A DNA stretch of 64,000 nucleotides from contig CBFIHR010000012.1 of NCBI GenBank assembly GCA_965662365.1, forward strand, positions 8,542-72,541, given 5' to 3'. How positions within the stretch are numbered: the stretch's first letter is position 1; each line of letters starts with the position of its first letter. Under the pieces are notes generated by a model. It saw only the letters and a list, made by a program, of their open reading frames with translations, did no database searches and was not told the origin of the DNA. Shown piece by piece: positions 45,531 to 54,365 of the stretch. The DNA comes from CAWVWD01 sp965662365. Lineage in GTDB: Bacteria > Bacteroidota > Bacteroidia > Chitinophagales > Saprospiraceae. A program made the translations under genes and the position numbers.

Positions 45531-45562
45531 ACCGCTTATGAAAATATACGACCGCTTATGAA
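45531..45562 (+). promoter_or_regulatory. Direct repeat upstream of the OmpA-family gene
   Basis: ACCGCTTATGAA occurs at 45531-45542 and again at 45551-45562, a 20-base period (about two helical turns). It is 70-100 bases before the start codon at 45632, where a regulator could bind. No known factor is assigned. Confidence 0.4.
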
Positions 45563-45631
45563 TTATCAATGGTTTTATACCATTTTTTATATGAATTTTG
45601 AGGTATCAAAAATAAATTAAAAACTAAAAAA

Positions 45632-47161
45632 ATGACAATGAAACATTCATTCATATTTTTATCATTTAGCGTATTTTTTTGCCTTTCGTTTATCACGAAA
45701 TCTCGTGGAGCAAACGATAGTTTAGTACAAACTACAGTTTCAGAATTGATATATTTTGATTTCGATAGATCAGAACTTTCAGCTACTGAGCAACTAAAAT
45801 TAGATGCTTTTGTCCATTCTAATATTAATAAAGAGCGAAAAGTTATCGGTGTCAATATCAACGGACATACCGATTCTTACGGTTCGGATGCGTACAATAT
45901 CGAACTTTCTAAAAAACGAGCAATGGCTGTTTATTATCGAATTTTACAATTAGGAATACCTAAAGATTTGGTAACCTATCAAGGTTTTGGAGAGCAACAA
46001 TTAATCATTGCGAAAGGCGACCAAACTACACAAAAAGAAAATCGTCGAGTGACGGTAACGCTGACGCTCGAAGCAATCAAGACAATCGAAACCCAAGAAT
46101 TTGAAACAACTTTAACCTTGTCAGACTTGTATCAAAATACCCAAAAACCTTATGACGCTTTCACGATACGAGCTGGCGAGGTTGCTTTTCTCAATGGTAA
46201 AAATACCCGATTACAGTTTATGTCAGATGCGTTTTCGCATTTGCCGAAAGGCACACCGATTGAAATCCGAATGACGGAGTATTACAACTATTCGGATATG
46301 ATTCTCGCCAACCTCACCACCGAAATTGACGGCAAAATGCTCTCTACAAACGGCATGATTTACGTCGAAGCATTCGCCAATGGACGACTAATAAATATGA
46401 CAGGACAGGCTTACGCTTGGTTTCCAAAATCAGAATTTGACGACATGCAGCCGTACTTTGGTGAGGAAGGCGAGGAAGGTGTAACTTGGGAAAGGTTAGC
46501 CGGAGATATTAATGAAACTAATCATTTACAAAAGTATTATACTTACTTAAAAAAGGTTGATGAAATTGACAATAGCTGGTCGTATACCTTGAAAGGTCGA
46601 GAGTTGAATAAATGGCAAAAATTTCGTCATATCGTATTATTCGGGCGAGAATATTATGAACGGACGATTACGGACGAAACCAAAACCGTTCGCAATGTCC
46701 AAAGTATATTTGAACCCGATACAATTGATGTTTATGACGCATTTAATAATTTTAGTAACAATGAAGTTTACCAAAGTCAAATGCAAAATATTTTGGATAA
46801 CGAAATTTTATCCATTCATCAGTTAGGTTGGATCAACTGCGATAGATTTTATGATGTTCCAGAAGAAAGTAAACGCTCTTTAGCCATTAATATTAAACCT
46901 AATAAAAACCTTTCTGTAAAGGTAATTTTCGAAAAAGAAAACGCCATTGTGGCAGCTTATAGCAATTTTAGAAACTACGTTGCGAGTGGTTTACCAAAAG
47001 ATTTAAAAGTAACCGTTGTTGCGATTCGTACCTCAAACGATAAACCCGAATTAGCAATTAAAAAATTATCAAAAGTTCAAGATTTGAATAATGATGATTT
47101 AGAGTTTGTGGCTTATGACGATTTAGAGGCATTTCGGAAAGCGTTGAAGGTTTTGGATTAA
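45632..47161 (+). CDS. OmpA-family protein with an N-terminal peptidoglycan-binding domain
   Basis: A 509-residue envelope protein. A signal peptide (SFIFLSFSVFFCLSFITKSRG) is followed directly by an OmpA/MotB domain (residues about 38-140): LIYFDFDRSELSATEQLKL, INGHTDSYGSDAYNIELSKKRAMAV and NRRVTVTLTL. This order is inverted relative to most OmpA proteins, where the domain is C-terminal. The remaining ~360 residues are unassigned but contain LGWINCDRFYDVPEES, a phrase common in Bacteroidota secreted proteins. A strong terminator follows. Confidence 0.82.
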   Translation: MTMKHSFIFLSFSVFFCLSFITKSRGANDSLVQTTVSELIYFDFDRSELSATEQLKLDAFVHSNINKERKVIGVNINGHTDSYGSDAYNIELSKKRAMAVYYRILQLGIPKDLVTYQGFGEQQLIIAKGDQTTQKENRRVTVTLTLEAIKTIETQEFETTLTLSDLYQNTQKPYDAFTIRAGEVAFLNGKNTRLQFMSDAFSHLPKGTPIEIRMTEYYNYSDMILANLTTEIDGKMLSTNGMIYVEAFANGRLINMTGQAYAWFPKSEFDDMQPYFGEEGEEGVTWERLAGDINETNHLQKYYTYLKKVDEIDNSWSYTLKGRELNKWQKFRHIVLFGREYYERTITDETKTVRNVQSIFEPDTIDVYDAFNNFSNNEVYQSQMQNILDNEILSIHQLGWINCDRFYDVPEESKRSLAINIKPNKNLSVKVIFEKENAIVAAYSNFRNYVASGLPKDLKVTVVAIRTSNDKPELAIKKLSKVQDLNNDDLEFVAYDDLEAFRKALKVLD

Positions 47162-47166
47162 AAATA

Positions 47167-47199
47167 AAAGGTCGAATGTTCTTGAAACATTCGACCTTT
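47167..47199. terminator. Two-way terminator between the OmpA and Uma2 genes
   Basis: AAAGGTCGAATGTT pairs perfectly with AACATTCGACCTTT (14 bp, 5-base loop) and is followed by CTATC. It lies between converging genes. Confidence 0.8.
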
Positions 47200-47206
47200 C
47201 TATCAT

Positions 47207-47728
47207 TTATTCTTCTTTTGGATTAAACTCCAAAGCAGCTTGAGGGTCTTTTAAATCCTTGACTTTTTGATAAATATCTGCCATTTTTAATGTCACATTG
47301 ATTGATTCAAAATGTACTTCATCCTCTAAACCAATGTAAGTTTTCATTCGCCAATCTCTTTCACCTTGCTTTGTCAAAACATCAATCACAGGCATTTCTT
47401 GGTCAATCAAAACATATTCTTGAAAAGATTCGAGTGTTTGATACTTTCTAAACTTTGCACTTCTATCGTAGTTTGAGGTCGAGTTGGATAAGACTTCGAT
47501 GATCAATGTTGGATTTAAAATAGCATGGTTGCCATCTTTATACATTTTAGGTTCACCGACTACAACAGAAGCATCAGCATAAACGCTATGTGCATATTCT
47601 GGCAAATAAATTTTCTGGTCACTATAGAATGCTTCAAAATTTTTCATCTGTAAAGCCAACATAAATAACAATGAACTAATCGTTATTTTAAGTCTATTGT
47701 GCGAAATTGTTCCACTGCCATAATCCAA
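47207..47728 (-). CDS. Uma2 family (DUF820) nuclease-like protein, N-terminally short
   Basis: Restriction-endonuclease-like fold protein of the Uma2 family, common in Bacteroidota and cyanobacteria and often uncharacterised. The core is present: YADASVVVGEPKMY (the PD position reads AD), NPTLIIEVLSNSTSNYDRSAKFRKYQTLESFQEYVLID with the Glu-x-Leu motif, and the C-terminal strand-rich end. The usual first ~25 residues, with the (Y/V)E(L/Y)..G motif, are missing; the frame opens at TTG 47728 with a stop just upstream. A promoter (TTG-N19-TATATTTG) sits right before it. It is either a shortened but expressed form or a 5'-damaged pseudogene. Confidence 0.65.
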   Translation of the reverse strand: MDYGSGTISHNRLKITISSLLFMLALQMKNFEAFYSDQKIYLPEYAHSVYADASVVVGEPKMYKDGNHAILNPTLIIEVLSNSTSNYDRSAKFRKYQTLESFQEYVLIDQEMPVIDVLTKQGERDWRMKTYIGLEDEVHFESINVTLKMADIYQKVKDLKDPQAALEFNPKEE

Positions 47729-47764
47729 ATGTTTTATCTAAGAGTATGTTTGAAATCATTCAAA

Positions 47765-47794
47765 CAAATATAATAAAAAACAGCGGTTCATCAA
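47765..47794 (-). promoter_or_regulatory. Full Bacteroidota promoter of the Uma2 gene
   Basis: On the minus strand TTG (47794-47792) and TATATTTG (47772-47765) are separated by exactly 19 bases. The start site would be about 30 bases before the TTG start codon. Confidence 0.65.
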
Positions 47795-47957
47795 TTTATG
47801 TTTTTGCCATTTTTATAACACCAGACGAAATATTGGACACTAAAAATCAAAGGAAATAATCAAAACCTCAATTTTTCGATTTTTAAAACATTCTCTTAAT
47901 AATCTTTAACGATATTTGCAGTTTCAAATCAATATCGAAATCGTTATTTATCGGAAT

Positions 47958-48012
47958 AAACCTGACAGGAATTTTGCTTGGCCCGAAATTTCGGGAAAAC
48001 CAGTCGGGTTTT
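47958..48012 (+). repeat. Long diverged relative of the 33-bp palindrome in the porin leader
   Basis: AAACCTGAC (47958-47966) pairs with GTCGGGTTT (48003-48011), and an inner palindrome CCCGAAATTTCGGG (47982-47995) fills the middle. It ends 27 bases before the chosen porin ATG. Confidence 0.55.
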
Positions 48013-48038
48013 TATACAACATTATAAAAATCGACAAA

Positions 48039-49997
48039 ATGCAACAGCACAATTTTGACCAATTACTTTCAAAACTTTTTATTGTAATAATGTTGCTTTG
48101 TGGTTCTCAAACCCTCGTTTTTGCCCAACCCGATTCGATTCCAAACCAACGTCCTCAACCGACTCAACAACCAATTATTCAAGAACCTGATACAAACGTT
48201 CTCCGTTATTTTAACTGGACAAATATCTCGGAACGCATCGACTTAAATGATACGACTTTAGCAGAATTTCAACAGTACGATGCGGCTCGGCAAGGTTTAT
48301 TTTACGATTATATTCATATTGGCGATGTCGGTTCAGCAGCGAAGCCATTAGCTTTTACACCAACAAATAGGCGAGGTTTTGAGGTCGGTTTACACGCTTA
48401 CGATATTTATCAAATGCCTTATGATGAGGTCCGTTTTTTTGATGTGAATAAAGATTACACCATCGCTTATTACTCACAAGCACAAGCACAAACAGACCTG
48501 ATTTTTAAGGCCACTTATGCCAACAGTTTCAATGAAAATCGAGCAAATATCGCCTTAGATTACAACCGAATTAGTGAAACAGCCTTGTATAATAATCAAT
48601 TTGCACGACACACAAATTTAGTAGTTAATAGCTGGTTTCAGACCAAAAACAAACGCTACACAGGCCTTTTTGCTTGGTTACAAAATGTCAACGAACAAGA
48701 GATGAACGGCGGCGTAAGGGACACCGCTACCCTTTTCAATACAGGACAGTTTAACGCTCGTTCAACCATAAATATCAATACAAGTACCGCCAAAACTTCG
48801 CTTCGTAGCAACGAATTTATTTATGCTCAATATTATAGTTTATTACCAAATTCGGATAATCTAAAACTCAAACATCGAGCAAATTTTCAAACTTTCGAGT
48901 ACAAATTTTACGATACTTCGCCGGCTTCCGATTCTTCTTATTATGGCATTTTTCAAACGAATAATGTCGGTTTGCGGAATTTCATTCAATACAATAAATT
49001 AGAAAACGAAGCCACCATTCGATTAGATTATAAAGGGGCTTTAGATGTCGGTGCGGTTCATTCTGTTTATTTTTTAAATCAAGAACCAGTCGATACAACG
49101 ATTAACAATTTATTTCTAATTGGTGACTGGGATTTAATGTTGGGCGAACAACAATCTTATGGTTTAAAGCTAAAAGCTCATTTTGGTTTATTGGACAATC
49201 GAGCAGATTACTTGCTACAAGGAAATCTATTTTTCGGTTTACCAAAACAAAACGCTCAGCTGAATATTTCGGCTTCGAGCCGAGGCTATGAGCCAACTTT
49301 GCAGCAGTTTCGAGTCTATGTTTCGCAACAAAAATTGTGGGAAACCGATTTTCAAAAAACAATAGAAAACAAAGTTTCTGGTCGTATAGATTGGTCAGAT
49401 AAATTATTGATTCAAGGAAATTATTTTTTGATCAACAACTTGATTTTTTGGGATACTTTAGCCTTTCCACAACAGTCGGATACGATTACAAATATCGGTC
49501 AATTAATGGTGCGATTAAACCTCAACATTGGCTCTTTTCACTTTGATAATGCCGTAGTTTTACAACAAACCGATAATTCGATTTTGCGTTTTCCGACCAT
49601 TGCCACCAAGCACAGTTTATACTTTGAAGGCAACCTATTTAAAAATGCGTTATTCGGTCGAGTTGGTCTTGATATTCGATACAATACGGCTTATTATTTT
49701 GATAATTTCCAACCTGTTACCGGGCAGTTTTATCAACAAAACGACTGGCAGCAATCGCTGATTCCGATAGTCGATGGTTTCGCCAGTTTTCAAGTCAAAT
49801 CATTCCGGGCATTTGTTAAGTTAGAAAACCTCAATCACCTAATTGATGCGAATCAAGTCTATTTCACGGCTCCAAATTTCCCGATGCGAGATTGGACGTT
49901 TCGTTTTGGGGTCTCCTGGTATTTTGCGGACGGTTTGCAAACGATGGAAAGTAGAGGAAGTACAAGTTCTCCACCTATGGGTGTTGGTGGATTTTAA
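48039..49997 (+). CDS. Putative porin (Porin_10 family)
   Basis: A 652-residue outer-membrane protein of the Bacteroidota putative-porin family. The signal peptide is LFIVIMLLCGSQTLVFAQ, followed by a Pro/Gln-rich stretch. Family-type strands follow: DVNKDYTIAYYSQAQAQTDL, NENRANIALDYNRISETALY, NQFARHTNLVVNSWFQ, TKNKRYTGLFAWLQNVNEQEMNGGV, and the end PMRDWTFRFGVSWYFADG. I chose the ATG at 48039 because the frame upstream only translates a dispersed repeat element. Channel specificity is unknown. Confidence 0.85.
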   Translation: MQQHNFDQLLSKLFIVIMLLCGSQTLVFAQPDSIPNQRPQPTQQPIIQEPDTNVLRYFNWTNISERIDLNDTTLAEFQQYDAARQGLFYDYIHIGDVGSAAKPLAFTPTNRRGFEVGLHAYDIYQMPYDEVRFFDVNKDYTIAYYSQAQAQTDLIFKATYANSFNENRANIALDYNRISETALYNNQFARHTNLVVNSWFQTKNKRYTGLFAWLQNVNEQEMNGGVRDTATLFNTGQFNARSTININTSTAKTSLRSNEFIYAQYYSLLPNSDNLKLKHRANFQTFEYKFYDTSPASDSSYYGIFQTNNVGLRNFIQYNKLENEATIRLDYKGALDVGAVHSVYFLNQEPVDTTINNLFLIGDWDLMLGEQQSYGLKLKAHFGLLDNRADYLLQGNLFFGLPKQNAQLNISASSRGYEPTLQQFRVYVSQQKLWETDFQKTIENKVSGRIDWSDKLLIQGNYFLINNLIFWDTLAFPQQSDTITNIGQLMVRLNLNIGSFHFDNAVVLQQTDNSILRFPTIATKHSLYFEGNLFKNALFGRVGLDIRYNTAYYFDNFQPVTGQFYQQNDWQQSLIPIVDGFASFQVKSFRAFVKLENLNHLIDANQVYFTAPNFPMRDWTFRFGVSWYFADGLQTMESRGSTSSPPMGVGGF

Positions 49998-50066
49998 GCT
50001 GATCTTTCTTTAACGCTTTCTTTGAAGAAAACGTTAAAGAAAGGTGTAATTATGGCCCGACAAATC

Positions 50067-51215
50067 CTACTGATTTTCCAAAATAAACGCTACCAAATCA
50101 TCTTTCGTCAAAATCTTTGTAGAAGGAAAAAGGGCAATTTGACCGTTTTTAAACTCCATTTTATCCCGTTCAAAATAATCGGTTACAATCGCTTTGCTTT
50201 CAGGTGAAAAAACATATAGAAAATCCATTGACTGCTCTAATTCTGACACCAATTTTAATAAAGCATCATATTGCTGCTTCTCAGTAAAAATAATCGCCGC
50301 CCCTCGAATTTTGAGATTTTGAGGTAAAGTATAACTCAATTCGTAAGTCGGGAAAATCGTAGCAGGAACAGATTTTCCAACTTCAATTCCATTTTTTTCT
50401 AACGATTTTAAAAATAAATCACCTAAAGTTGCCGTATCAAGCCCTTCGATATATTCTGCGATAATTGCTTTTTTATGTTCAAAATTTTCAATCGTAGAAA
50501 TTTCGTTTCCAATCGTTTCTAAAACTGTTTCAACATCAGCAGAAATATGGAAAATATCATCAGTATCAATTTCAGAATTTTGGATTTTCCATTCGGGAAA
50601 TTGTTCCGTGATATGATTTAGCATAATATGAGCGACTTCATCGATTGTTCCGCTTCCATCAACTTCAATTATATTATCACCATTTTGCTTACGCAAAAAT
50701 TCGACTGCACTTCGGTACTTTTTTCGAGTTTCGCCAAGATTTGTTTCAAACAATTCCTTAGGTTGATTCCGAATATTCATTCGTTCGTAACAGACCTCAT
50801 TCGATACATTTAAAAAGAAAATAATATCCGGTTTAATCGCTTTTTCGTTAATTTCCATCACTTTCTCAAACGGGAAATCTACCGCACTTTGATACACCAA
50901 AGACGACAAATAATAGCGATCAGAAATCACAATATGTGGTTCGTCCACTTTTAATAATGGCAAAATTTCTCGTTCGCAATGATCCAAACGATTCGCTGCA
51001 AACGCCAACGCCAGAACTCGTGGATGAAATTCCCTAATTTTTTTCATCAAAACTTGACGAATATAAATACCGCCACAAGAAGGATCGTGTGGTTCATAAG
51101 TTGATTTGATTTTATCGGTATAATGTTCGTCCAAAATACTCCTCAATCGACGACCAGCAGACGTTTTGCCCGAGCCATCTAAACCTTCAATAACGATAAA
51201 TAACGATTTTCTCAT
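50067..51215 (-). CDS. tmk: dTMP kinase with an additional C-terminal domain
   Basis: Thymidylate kinase (dTMP to dTDP). The P-loop FIVIEGLDGSGKTSAGRRL is at residues 6-25, then EPHDPSCGGIYIRQVL, VISDRYYLSSLVYQSA (the DRY motif, near residue 98) and FLNVSNEVCYERM. This half ends near residue 210, the usual full length. A further ~170 residues (VETVLETIGNEI to the end, including LDTATLGDLFLKSLEKNGIEVGK and IRGAAIIFTEKQQYDALLKLVSE) make up a second domain that I do not recognise. The gene stands alone, upstream of the S24 regulators and opposite in direction. Confidence 0.85.
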   Translation of the reverse strand: MRKSLFIVIEGLDGSGKTSAGRRLRSILDEHYTDKIKSTYEPHDPSCGGIYIRQVLMKKIREFHPRVLALAFAANRLDHCEREILPLLKVDEPHIVISDRYYLSSLVYQSAVDFPFEKVMEINEKAIKPDIIFFLNVSNEVCYERMNIRNQPKELFETNLGETRKKYRSAVEFLRKQNGDNIIEVDGSGTIDEVAHIMLNHITEQFPEWKIQNSEIDTDDIFHISADVETVLETIGNEISTIENFEHKKAIIAEYIEGLDTATLGDLFLKSLEKNGIEVGKSVPATIFPTYELSYTLPQNLKIRGAAIIFTEKQQYDALLKLVSELEQSMDFLYVFSPESKAIVTDYFERDKMEFKNGQIALFPSTKILTKDDLVAFILENQ

Positions 51216-51413
51216 GCCTGCTTTAATTTGCCGTAAAGGTAAAGAATGATTTTTTAAAAGTGATTTAGGACGCCAACTTTACAAAAGGTTAAAACCTATT
51301 AACTCAAAACAAAATATTTTAAACAAAAGGTTTATTTATTTTGTATATAAAACAAATTCATGTAAATTGCGGTAAAATTCACAACATTTTATTGTTTTTA
51401 AATCATTTTGAAG

Positions 51414-52163
51414 ATGAAATACAATGGTTCAGATAGGGTTGAATTGACCAATAGGTTTGCAATTGTGTACAATTTGTTGGTTCAAAAAGGGGAAATTCGT
51501 AAAAATCATCCAACAAAAAGTAAGGCTGCTTTCGCAGAACGTTTATTAGGTTCGAAACAGTATGGTCATTTATTAGAAAAATTTCTCAAACAAAAAAGAC
51601 AAATCGCTTATAAACATGCTCGTATTTTGTGTAATGAATATGGTGTGAATGAAAATTTTATGTTTGATGGCGTTGGCGAACCTTTCGCAACTTATAATAC
51701 TACAGCAAGTCACCAAAAAACAACAGAAAAACCAGTTTATACCGAGCCGAATTTAAGCGGTAATATTCTATTCACTAATGTCAAGGCTTTTGCAGGTACT
51801 GCGATTGACGCCGGTCCAAGTTCTGAAACTGGTCAATATAATTTTAGTTTGCCGGGTGTTCAAGGCAGAGGATTATTGGCTTTTCATATTGAGGGTAATA
51901 GTATGGAGCCAGTCTTAAATTATGGCGATTTGGTGATTTGTAAAGAAATCGAACATATTACGGATATTCGTGAAAACGAAATTTATGCGATTAAAAATAG
52001 TGGTGCAGTTTGGGTAAAATACATTCAGCCTATTTATAGAAATGGCGTCGTTCGAGAGTTGAAATTAATTTCTGCCAATTATTTAGAACACGATCCGTTT
52101 GTTGAAGAAGTGAATGATTTTACAAGAATTTACAAAGTAATTCGTCGAGTGAGTAGTATGTAG
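51414..52163 (+). CDS. S24/LexA-like regulator A (with Ala-Gly site)
   Basis: A two-domain regulator of about 249 residues. The N-terminal helix-turn-helix (about 9-85) has RFAIVYNLLVQKGEI, SKAAFAERLLG and the end NEYGVNENFMFDGVGEPF. The C-terminal S24 domain has VKAFAGTAIDAGP, the catalytic Ser163 in IEGNSMEPVLNYGDLVI and Lys202 in GAVWVKYIQP. The KAFAG sequence (Ala127-Gly128) is a candidate self-cleavage site, as in LexA and phage repressors. I chose ATG 51414 over TTG 51408. Followed by a paralog at 52454; not part of a visible prophage. Confidence 0.85.
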   Translation: MKYNGSDRVELTNRFAIVYNLLVQKGEIRKNHPTKSKAAFAERLLGSKQYGHLLEKFLKQKRQIAYKHARILCNEYGVNENFMFDGVGEPFATYNTTASHQKTTEKPVYTEPNLSGNILFTNVKAFAGTAIDAGPSSETGQYNFSLPGVQGRGLLAFHIEGNSMEPVLNYGDLVICKEIEHITDIRENEIYAIKNSGAVWVKYIQPIYRNGVVRELKLISANYLEHDPFVEEVNDFTRIYKVIRRVSSM

Positions 52164-52453
52164 ATTTTATCGAAAACTCAGAAAATTCCATCATTACGAA
52201 GTAAGTTAGAACGACGGGATTTTCTAAGTTTCAGCACTCGATGATACTACAATTTGTACAAAATTTGATGAGGGGTCATCAGATTTTTCAAATGCTTTCT
52301 ATCTTAAAGAGATAAAAATAATTGTTCAAAAAGTGTGCATAATAGTTAAACAAGTATTAACTATTTGTTTATAATTTATAATCAAAAAGTTGCATATTTT
52401 AAAAAGTCGTTGTATCTTGCAGCATATTTAAAAACAAAAGGTTACAAACTCAA
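52164..52453 (+). other. Gap between the two S24 regulator genes
   Basis: 290 bases with no gene. The gap carries the promoter-like TTG-N20-TATCTTGC for the second regulator. I searched by eye for a LexA-type palindromic operator and did not find a convincing one. Confidence 0.4.
52390..52420 (+). promoter_or_regulatory. Promoter-like element of regulator B
   Basis: TTG (52390-52392) and TATCTTGC (52413-52420) are 20 bases apart, close to the Bacteroidota arrangement with one T short in the -7 box. It would give a leader of about 28 bases. Confidence 0.45.
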
Positions 52454-53185
52454 ATGACAGAACGCATCGCTTTAAATGAACGGTTTAAAAAAGTTTTTGA
52501 AGAGTTGGTCAAGCGAGGAGAAATCATCAAGAACAACCGACAAAAAAGTATGACGGCTTTTGCCAAAAAAATAGGGACAAAAGGTCATATTATCAACTGT
52601 TATCTAAACGATGAAGATGATAGAAAAATCACTTTAGATCAAACTAAAAAGTTATGTAATATATATGGTGTTAGTGAAGATTTTATGTTAAAAGGAGAAG
52701 GGAAACCTTTTCTAAATAAAAAAAACTTACCGACTCCTGATGATAAAATATCTACAATTTTGAATATACCTTTTCATCCTAATATACTTTTTTCAAGCGT
52801 TGAGGCTTTTTCGAGTAACACGATTAGCGTCGAAGTTTTGGAAGATAATCAACGCTTTTTTATTCCGGGTGTAGAGGGCGATTTGGTCGCTTTCAATATC
52901 AATGGAAGAAGTATGGAACCGACGATATCAAATGGCGATATGGTGATTTGTAGCCCGATTGAACGCAAGTCTGATGTCAAGGATAATCATATTTATGCTG
53001 TTGTTTCTAACTCTGCAGTTTGGGTAAAACGAGTGCAAAGAGAATTTAACGAAAAAGGAAAATGTACACATTTACGATTAATTTCTGATAATGCTGATGA
53101 GTTCGATCCTTTTGTGGTTGACGTAACAGAAATTCGTAAAGTATTGAAAGTCAGAAAGCGTCTGACAGGTTTGGACGATTTTTAA
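52454..53185 (+). CDS. S24/LexA-like regulator B (without Ala-Gly site)
   Basis: A 243-residue paralog of the preceding regulator. The helix-turn-helix half (RFKKVFEELVKRGEI, SMTAFAKKIGTKGHIINCYL, NIYGVSEDFMLKGEGKPF) aligns throughout. The catalytic Ser153 (INGRSMEPTISNGDMVI) and Lys192 (SAVWVKRVQ) are kept. At the position of the candidate cleavage site it has AFSSN instead of AFAGT, so autocleavage there is unlikely by the usual rule. The two genes point the same way and are separated by 290 bases. A terminator follows. Confidence 0.85.
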   Translation: MTERIALNERFKKVFEELVKRGEIIKNNRQKSMTAFAKKIGTKGHIINCYLNDEDDRKITLDQTKKLCNIYGVSEDFMLKGEGKPFLNKKNLPTPDDKISTILNIPFHPNILFSSVEAFSSNTISVEVLEDNQRFFIPGVEGDLVAFNINGRSMEPTISNGDMVICSPIERKSDVKDNHIYAVVSNSAVWVKRVQREFNEKGKCTHLRLISDNADEFDPFVVDVTEIRKVLKVRKRLTGLDDF

Positions 53186-53246
53186 AATATTAGAAATGTT
53201 AACCAACATTTCGAAAACTATGTTGCTGCGTTTTTTAGATTGTTGT

Positions 53247-53278
53247 AATCCTCGTACTTTTTGTGCGAGGATTTTTTT
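53247..53278 (+). terminator. Terminator after regulator B
   Basis: AATCCTCGTAC pairs with GTGCGAGGATT (one G-T pair), and a run of seven T follows. Confidence 0.8.
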
Positions 53279-53296
53279 ATTTAAATATTACTTTGA

Positions 53297-54205
53297 TTAT
53301 TCCATCTCGTCCAGCTCATGCTTCACATACAAATTATGGACAATCAAGATTAGGTAACCAAACAAAACAGCACCTACGATAAGTAAATTGTTAATTAAAC
53401 CATCCGAAAGAAAGGATACTTTAATAAGTATCGTAGAAATAACGAACCCAGAATTTCTAATTATTTTGTGAAACTTATCTGAATAGTAAAACGAAAAAAG
53501 CAAAATAAGTACATCTACTACAATTAACACCGTAAAAAACTCATCAAAAAAGATTGCATTGATTTTTTTGAAGGCTGATACGCCATTTTGATAGTCGCCA
53601 ACGGTCACGCTTAACCAGCTCGTTAGTGTGTAAATTGCCAATATGATAAAAATAGGGACAAGTAGCACAGCCATGAGTTTTTTCAATTGGATAAATTGAA
53701 TTATTTTAGAAGATTCAGTTTGTGACGAAGACGACTTTGTTTTATTGGACAGCTTTGTTTTTTGATAAAAAAGGTAGATCAGATAGAATAAAATCAGCGA
53801 GGTAATTACATCAAATGTAAACTGCAAATCATTTTTGTCTCTAAACCAATCTGAGGTAAGTTCGACATAAGTGATATCCTTGAAAATGCGACGAATCACA
53901 ATCAATGTTATAATCTCATACTGTTTACCAATGTAGATTGTAGTGGATTTCGATAAAAAGAAAATCAGCAAATACACTTCATAAATCAAAATAAATGAAA
54001 ACGGTGTGTAAATAGCCGCAATCGGGTTTTTAAAAAACTTTTCCTCAAGGTTAATGACTCCCTGCGTGTTTAGTACAATTAGAAATAAGTGAATTAGATA
54101 GCTAATGATAGCTATGGTTAAAATAGTTTTCTCTGTTTTCTCCTTAACCGTGACGGATAATAATCTATCAAAAGCTACTTTCAACACTTTTTGTACTATC
54201 ATCAT
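53297..54205 (-). CDS. Multi-helix membrane protein of unknown function
   Basis: A 302-residue integral membrane protein with about six or seven hydrophobic segments (for example TILTIAIISYLIHLFLIVL, IAAIYTPFSFILIYEVYLLIFF, LMAVLLVPIFIILAIYTL, FFTVLIVVDVLILLFSFYY and LLIVGAVLFGYLILIVHNLY). A Ser/Lys-rich cytoplasmic loop lies near residues 155-170. I do not recognise the family. No charged transport residues, P-loops or metal-binding motifs stand out, and the neighbours do not suggest a role. It converges on regulator B across a terminator. Confidence 0.72.
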   Translation of the reverse strand: MMIVQKVLKVAFDRLLSVTVKEKTEKTILTIAIISYLIHLFLIVLNTQGVINLEEKFFKNPIAAIYTPFSFILIYEVYLLIFFLSKSTTIYIGKQYEIITLIVIRRIFKDITYVELTSDWFRDKNDLQFTFDVITSLILFYLIYLFYQKTKLSNKTKSSSSQTESSKIIQFIQLKKLMAVLLVPIFIILAIYTLTSWLSVTVGDYQNGVSAFKKINAIFFDEFFTVLIVVDVLILLFSFYYSDKFHKIIRNSGFVISTILIKVSFLSDGLINNLLIVGAVLFGYLILIVHNLYVKHELDEME

Positions 54206-54365
54206 ATTACTTTTTGAATGAAAAACATGCCATACTTATCCAATTTTTTAATTAATAAAAAGCCCAAAAAGGCCTGAGAAGTCATTTATTATCTTACCAA
54301 ATTTGAATCCAAATCCTTACCTTTAAAAATATTTTATAAAAGTATTACAAACTAAATAATGAACA

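Noticed and set aside
51414..53185. The S24 regulators as part of a prophage
   Set aside because: No integrase, terminase, portal, capsid or lysis genes are found on either side within the window.
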